A DNA stretch of 64,000 nucleotides from Lunularia cruciata (taxonomy: Eukaryota > Streptophyta > Marchantiopsida > Lunulariales > Lunulariaceae), in NCBI GenBank assembly GCA_948567375.1, contig OX419759.1, positions 28,435,493-28,499,492 on the forward strand, in the 5' to 3' direction. Under the pieces are notes generated by a model, which did not search any database, was not told the DNA's origin, and saw nothing but the letters and a program-made list of their open reading frames with translations. Shown here one piece after another: positions 58,546 to 64,000 of this stretch. Each line of letters begins with the position of its first letter. Position 1 is the stretch's first letter. Made by a program: the position numbers and the translations under genes.

Positions 58546-61029
58546 TGGTATGGTCTCATATAAGCAAGGTGGCTAACATGGTCTATTAAGAAATAGTTTG
58601 CAAGGTCTCAACCAAGAAAGTAAGATTGTTTACCTCTTAGTTCTTTTTACCCTCTCTAGATTATAGCCGTTGTGCCTTAAAGCCTTGAAAAATACTATTT
58701 ATTTATTTATTTATTGATCTACTATATTTTATAAGATTATGTAACACTTCTTCTAAACTTAATAAATTTCTAGTAGATAACCAAATTAGTACTAAAATTA
58801 AATGATTTCTATTCAAATTTTGACTAAATTATCAAAATTAATATCACATGTGAATGCTTTAAACTCAAATCTAACTCAACTAATTATGATCCTTTACAAC
58901 TCCATCTAAGAACTCTTAATACCTAATTCTTTACACATATTATTAACTTCTAAAGGTTAAGCATTCCATTGAATAATCGTTGATTGAGGAATACTGCCAA
59001 CTTTTAATACAAACCTATATTTACTCAAGTCTATGTAATTTCTACAATGAAATGTGTTTTAATTCCATTGATTAAATTTAAAATTTTAATCCATACTCAT
59101 AGCAAAATATGAATGCTTTTAACTCAAATTTTAATTAATTCCAATCCAAATTAAGGATACCAAATTAAGGACTTCTAACTCAACTTTTGACTAAATAGAT
59201 CATATTACCTAGAAATTTTGCACAAGACACATGCACATTGATCTTCTTGCACTCATTGTCAATTCATACAAGTCAAATGTATCTTTGATAAAATGTCATC
59301 TAAGAGATACCATAAGTGACTCAACTTAAAACAAAACTTCATATTCTCAAGTACATATTTTAAAGTTCCTTTGAGTAATCAAATCAATGCCTCTATACAC
59401 ACTCTAGCATTAGGATTTGAATCACAAATAAAAAAGATAGTTCATTCTTGTACTAGCAATTTGGGTTATACTTGCAAACTTGCTTGAACTCAACATAGAT
59501 AAACTAAGCTCCTTGAGGCTCTAATTCAAAGTATACCAAGACTTGAGCAGTCCAAATATCCATTTCTAATAATACACAATTGCACTCCCGTATGAACAAC
59601 AATTGTATTTAATGGTGCTTATAAAACCCATTGGTATGAATAATCAACATAAATTGTAATAATAGTATACTAACCTTGATTTGGTTGACAAAATAATAGC
59701 CAATATATCCAAGTAAATTATTTGAGGCACTATAAATGACATAATATAATACACAATATAGACCAAGCTAAATAGCAATCCCTAATTGGTTTCTCAAGCA
59801 GAAAATATTCATGAGAGTTGTCAAGTTTGCATATTTGTTATAAGTGGTGTTCTTATTCAGCAACACTTTCTCATCTATAGAAGTACACAAATATCAAGTG
59901 TAATATAAACTTCATGATTAGTATTATACAACATATAGTCTTAAAATAGTATGGTTAATTATTTTATGTGTCATAATTAGAATACTTATAATATAACACC
60001 ATATAAGAATACAAGAACTCCATTCATTTTGTTCTACATTTCACTCCTAGTACATATGTGAAGTTTGTATTGTTTTAGTAAAATATACTCATGTTCAAAT
60101 AGATCAAATATTTGATTTATAATTTTTTTTGAAAGCTTTACATATTCTCATACCAAAAATTGTATTAAATTAAATATTTGTTATTTATTATTAGTTAAAA
60201 TTTTGGTTCTTAGTTGATTTAAATGTTCCTTTAATGCATAATTTAACTAGTAATTCAAATTTTCATTCTTGATGAAAAATCAAAGAATACTAGTTTTTGG
60301 AATACAAAAATTTCTTTGGATGAGTTTCCTCTCTAATAGATGCATTAACTCATATAACTCTTTGAGGACATGTTAATACTAGATTTACAATCAGCTTTGA
60401 GTTTGTTATTTTATCAAAAATTCAAATGCTGCAACATAAAGGGAAGATTGGTGGTAGTTGTACCACAAGAGACTTAAAGAAAAGCATACTATATACTTGT
60501 TCTCAAGGACTTCAATAGCAAGTAACTTTCTTTGTGGCATAATTTTTTTTCTCGAGACAGATCTTAAGTGAATGCATATTGATAAAGAAATATATATCAT
60601 CATCAATCATATTTTTCATAACTCCTAGAAAAAGGTGTAAGTGAGTTAAAGCAGGAAAATTCATAATTATGAGGAAATCATTCTTGATATTGCAAAGTAT
60701 TATGGTTATGTTATTGGGGAAAGAAGACTTAGGCCTGAAAAGGCTTTATTGGAGTACAACCTTAATAAGAGCATATTGAATTCAGCAACTTGGTGCAAGT
60801 TAATTTTCATGAATTAACAAATTGGTAATTCATAGAAAGATTCCCAAACCAGAGCCAATCTTTGGAGCATAAAGATGTTGGAACTCATATTATATTTTGA
60901 ACCTAAAGAGATCAATTCAAAACTTTTTCTTGTTTAATGATATGCAATAGAAGTAAGTATGGATGAGTAGGTAGATATTTCTCAAAAATATTTTACAATT
61001 TTCCAAAGAAATTAGGCCAGAATATATAT

Positions 61030-61440
61030 TGTAAAAGACCAAGCAGAGGAGAGAAATAGGAGAATGGAAACTCACATTGGACACTTGAATGTATGAAAAC
61101 TCCAAATGCCTAACATGAGCTTTGATTTTGGTATTTATAGGTAGCATACAAGACCCTTGAGAAACTTCCTTGAGCCGCTTCCTTAGAGTGCAAGCCAAGT
61201 TAACCAAGAAGCTTCTAAAGAACCTTCCTTCTAGAATCAGTCTACTTGGCGTGCAAGCTATGCTAGTTGGAAGCTTCTAGAAGTTTCCTTTTAAAAGCTA
61301 CCTACTTGGGATCAAGTTAAACTAGTCGTGAAGTTTCCCAAGAAGCTTCCTAGATGCTTCTAGAATATTTTGGGTTAATTTAGCTTATTATCTACTTTGT
61401 TAACCTTACTAACTACGTAGCTAAACTCTATATTGTTACA
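61030..61440 (-). repeat. Family C solo LTR, TSD TATAT
   Basis: 411 bp, TGTAAAAGACC to ATTGTTACA, flanked by TATAT at 61025-61029 and 61441-61445. No internal sequence is present. It keeps a perfect four-unit heat-shock element GAAgcTTCtaGAAgtTTC at 61270-61287 and the TATTTATA (TATA box on the minus strand). Confidence 0.95.
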
Positions 61441-61781
61441 TATATCTTGGATATCTTCAAGTCAATCTATTAATTTATATTTAAGTGCTTGCTACTAGAA
61501 AAGGCAATACTTTTGACTAAATTCAAAGATAAAGTATTAGTCACAATTTTTTTGTTGCTAATTACACATTAGCCAAATAACTTGTACCATGGTGAAACTG
61601 GTAAGGGGAGATGGAAACCTTAATAACTCAAAGGAGCAAGGCTACACACTTGTTAAGAGAACTTGCTAACCCACTAGCAACTTCTCCCTTGTAGTAAAGA
61701 GTTAAGTAACTCATTACTAGTGAATTGATATGAAATGTTGGATTGCTTAAAAGAGTAGGTCTGCATAGTGTTTTGCATAGT

Positions 61782-61784
<3 letters not shown>

Positions 61785-61848
<64 letters not shown>
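61785..61848. repeat. (TA)32 microsatellite
   Basis: A pure TA run of 64 bp, which can extrude as a cruciform and is likely polymorphic. Confidence 0.97.
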
Positions 61849-61852
<4 letters not shown>

Positions 61853-64000
61853 AAATTAATCATATTTTTATTCATGGTTGAAATGATTGGTTTTGCAAGC
61901 ATAAAGAAAAATTTCCTTCAATCCAAGATAAAGTTTACTACATTGTTTAATTTGATTGATCAGATGAATTTTTCTTGAAAAATACTTATGAAAGCTTTAA
62001 CACTTAGTTTAGATCATTAAAAATTAAAATGATTTAGAAGTTGAAATTATTTTTGAATTTTTGTTGAGATCTACATTGGTATAAGAGTACTATAGAATCA
62101 TATAGGAATGCTTGTCTATCTTTTTAAATAAATAAAAATTAAATTTGTAACTATCACGTACTTGTAGCTTGATATAATATTTTGCATCAATTTTTACCAT
62201 ATTACATACTGAAAGCCAAATAGAGTTGGAAACTTTTATTTTTTTCACATTCTTGAATTCTAATTTTTATCATCAGTCAAGGTTATCAAAGTCTAATGCA
62301 AGCTTCATCTTGAAGAGATATGCTATTCAGGACAAAGAAAACATGGGTTCATGGGACTTGTGAATCGCGGCTCATTCTTTTGTATTTGTGAAAAGAGATA
62401 TGGTTACAAGAGTCCCATCTTGGTATTCAAAATAGTGAAATGGAGATAAAATTATATCTTCAAATATAGCTGTCGGTTAAGTAGTGTTATACCTAGTGTC
62501 CACCCTTGTATGTGCAGTAAGTTAATAAAAACTAGCATGACCTTCAGCTAACCGTAGACATTATATATTAACCCATACGTTTCTTTTAGGTTTGTAAATC
62601 ATCCAGATAGTTAATTTGAAACAAACGTCATAGACAACAAAGGCAGTTCTCCATGTTGAAATATTATCATAAGAAAATAATTGAATTTAGTACTATGAGA
62701 TAGAGTAGGTAGTACAAATCTACAAAACTTGAAATTTTAAGTCCAATTAAAATTCTGGCGCACTAACTATGGTTCAAAACAAGGAACTACCTATGAAACT
62801 AAATATAACTTCAGAGAGAAGAAATTGTATGGTATAAAAGTGGCACACCTGCATGAAATATTAGTTACGTGTGTAGAGAAGGATAAAACTGAATAATTTG
62901 AGAGTGGACGAGGACTTCAAACATGGATTCTATACTTTAGAGTGGACGATAAATTCAAATCTTAATTCTATGTGTTATCTATTAGACCAAAATTCACAAA
63001 AATTATTATTGCATCCAATCTTTGGTGTCGAATACTGTCAGTTATGCTCTATAGCATAAGAAAATTACTATAACTTAGTCTCCATCTTTTAATCATTATC
63101 TTTCCTTTTTTTATAGAAAATTCAGCTAGAAAATTGCATAATCTAAGTTTGTAAGTAGAAAGCTTTTGCAAATACCAGAATCATCACTAAAGTCAGCACA
63201 TATATATCTTCTCAAAGAAGTTACAAGTGAAGTAATATATCACTCATTAAAAACCAATATTTTCATCATATAAAGAAATCATTTTTTTTCTTGTTTTCTT
63301 TACATGATTAATGAGATTACTAACATTTATCATCATAAGCTTCAAAGCTTATGGTTTGAGAAACAATGAAACAATGGTTTGAATTTGAATATGAATTGCA
63401 ATAGATATTCCTCTCCACCTATAATTGTTTAGTTGCCATAAATACTAGGCTATCATAGTAAGAAGTTAAAAATAATACCAATATAATTTCCACCAAAGGA
63501 CACATACTTTTCAATTAAAACTAAATTATTGAATTCAATTAATTTTAAATTTAATTAAAATATAGTAAAGAAATTACTTTTTGATTAATGAAAATTTCTC
63601 CAGCCCTTTTTTAGATCCTCAAGCGGAAAATCTACACCAGTTGATAAAGTTATTAACTTTATCAGCACTCTAATTTATCAAATTGGCCCATAGCCTACAT
63701 TTTGGTTTCCAAGAGATATTTGAATATCATTATGCACACATGCATACCTATTCCTATAATAGTTTTTTATGAGTATGTAAGAATGATGTATACATGTTGA
63801 ATTTCAGCTCTTTTTGCTACCAATAACTTGGATACATTAAAAAAAAGCCATAGATTTGGAAATAGATAAGACATGAAACAAACAACATGGATTTCGTGAA
63901 TCTCCTTGTATTAATGAAAAAAATATAAAGATATCAAAAAATGTTATAAAAATATTCTCAAGATCATAAAATAAGAATCAAAATAATTTCATCAAGTAAA
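61849..64000. other. AT-rich intergenic DNA, no gene seen
   Basis: No coding motif, RNA gene or mobile-element border recognised up to the end of the window. Confidence 0.6.

Larger units (their letters stand above)
55830..61029. other. AT-rich intergenic DNA, no gene seen
   Basis: Composition drops abruptly at about 55.9 kb. No coding motif or mobile-element terminus is visible. Low-complexity runs occur, such as (TTTTA)n near 56750 and (TTTA)n near 58697. Two tandem-repeat regions are listed separately. Confidence 0.6.

Overview
The window is nuclear DNA of a land plant. The evidence is a gene with spliceosomal GT-AG introns, a group 3 LEA protein, plant-type chromodomain Ty3/gypsy retrotransposons and Ty1/copia retrotransposons primed by initiator tRNA-Met, and long AT-rich intergenic DNA between GC-richer gene islands. 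A single-exon GTPase and a single-exon LEA gene would fit a bryophyte or other seedless plant, but that is a low-confidence inference.

Layout. 1-873: 5' end of a decayed minus-strand chromovirus (family C) that runs off the left edge. About 1.5-2.4 kb: a very old LINE-like reverse transcriptase remnant. 3.2-6.3 kb: AT-rich DNA with no gene seen. 6.8-9.5 kb: a GC-richer island with an intronless 538-residue P-loop GTPase. About 11.0-44.0 kb: one Ty1/copia element (D) blown apart by nested insertions. 44-45 kb: fragments of decayed coding sequence. 45.8-47.3 kb: an intronless 510-residue LEA protein on the minus strand, with ABRE and RY motifs upstream. 49.8 kb: a small putative gene. 52.3-55.5 kb: an eight-exon mitochondrial methylglutaconyl/enoyl-CoA hydratase gene on the minus strand, whose splice sites can all be placed. 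55.9-64.0 kb: AT-rich DNA with degenerate tandem repeats, a solo LTR of family C and a (TA)32 tract.

The nested block can be resolved from target-site duplications. Copia D hosts chromovirus B2 (TSD CTCAA), a solo LTR, and chromovirus B3 (TSD TAAAC). B2 hosts chromovirus B1 (TSD ATTTT), a solo LTR, and an insertion of unknown type. B3 hosts chromovirus C (TSD ATGTC) and a solo LTR that sits inside B3's own 5' LTR (TSD CAAAG).

The most interesting signal is in the family C LTR. Just upstream of a TATA box it carries a dense array of GAAGCTTC palindromes, including a perfect four-unit heat-shock element (GAAnnTTCnnGAAnnTTC) and a perfect three-unit one. This suggests a heat-inducible chromovirus, comparable in logic to the heat-activated copia element ONSEN of Arabidopsis. 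The same element has gag and pol in different frames, joined at a canonical -1 slippery heptamer (G GGA AAC). Its LTRs are 99% identical, yet its gag and pol carry four stop codons and its integrase has lost the catalytic glutamate.
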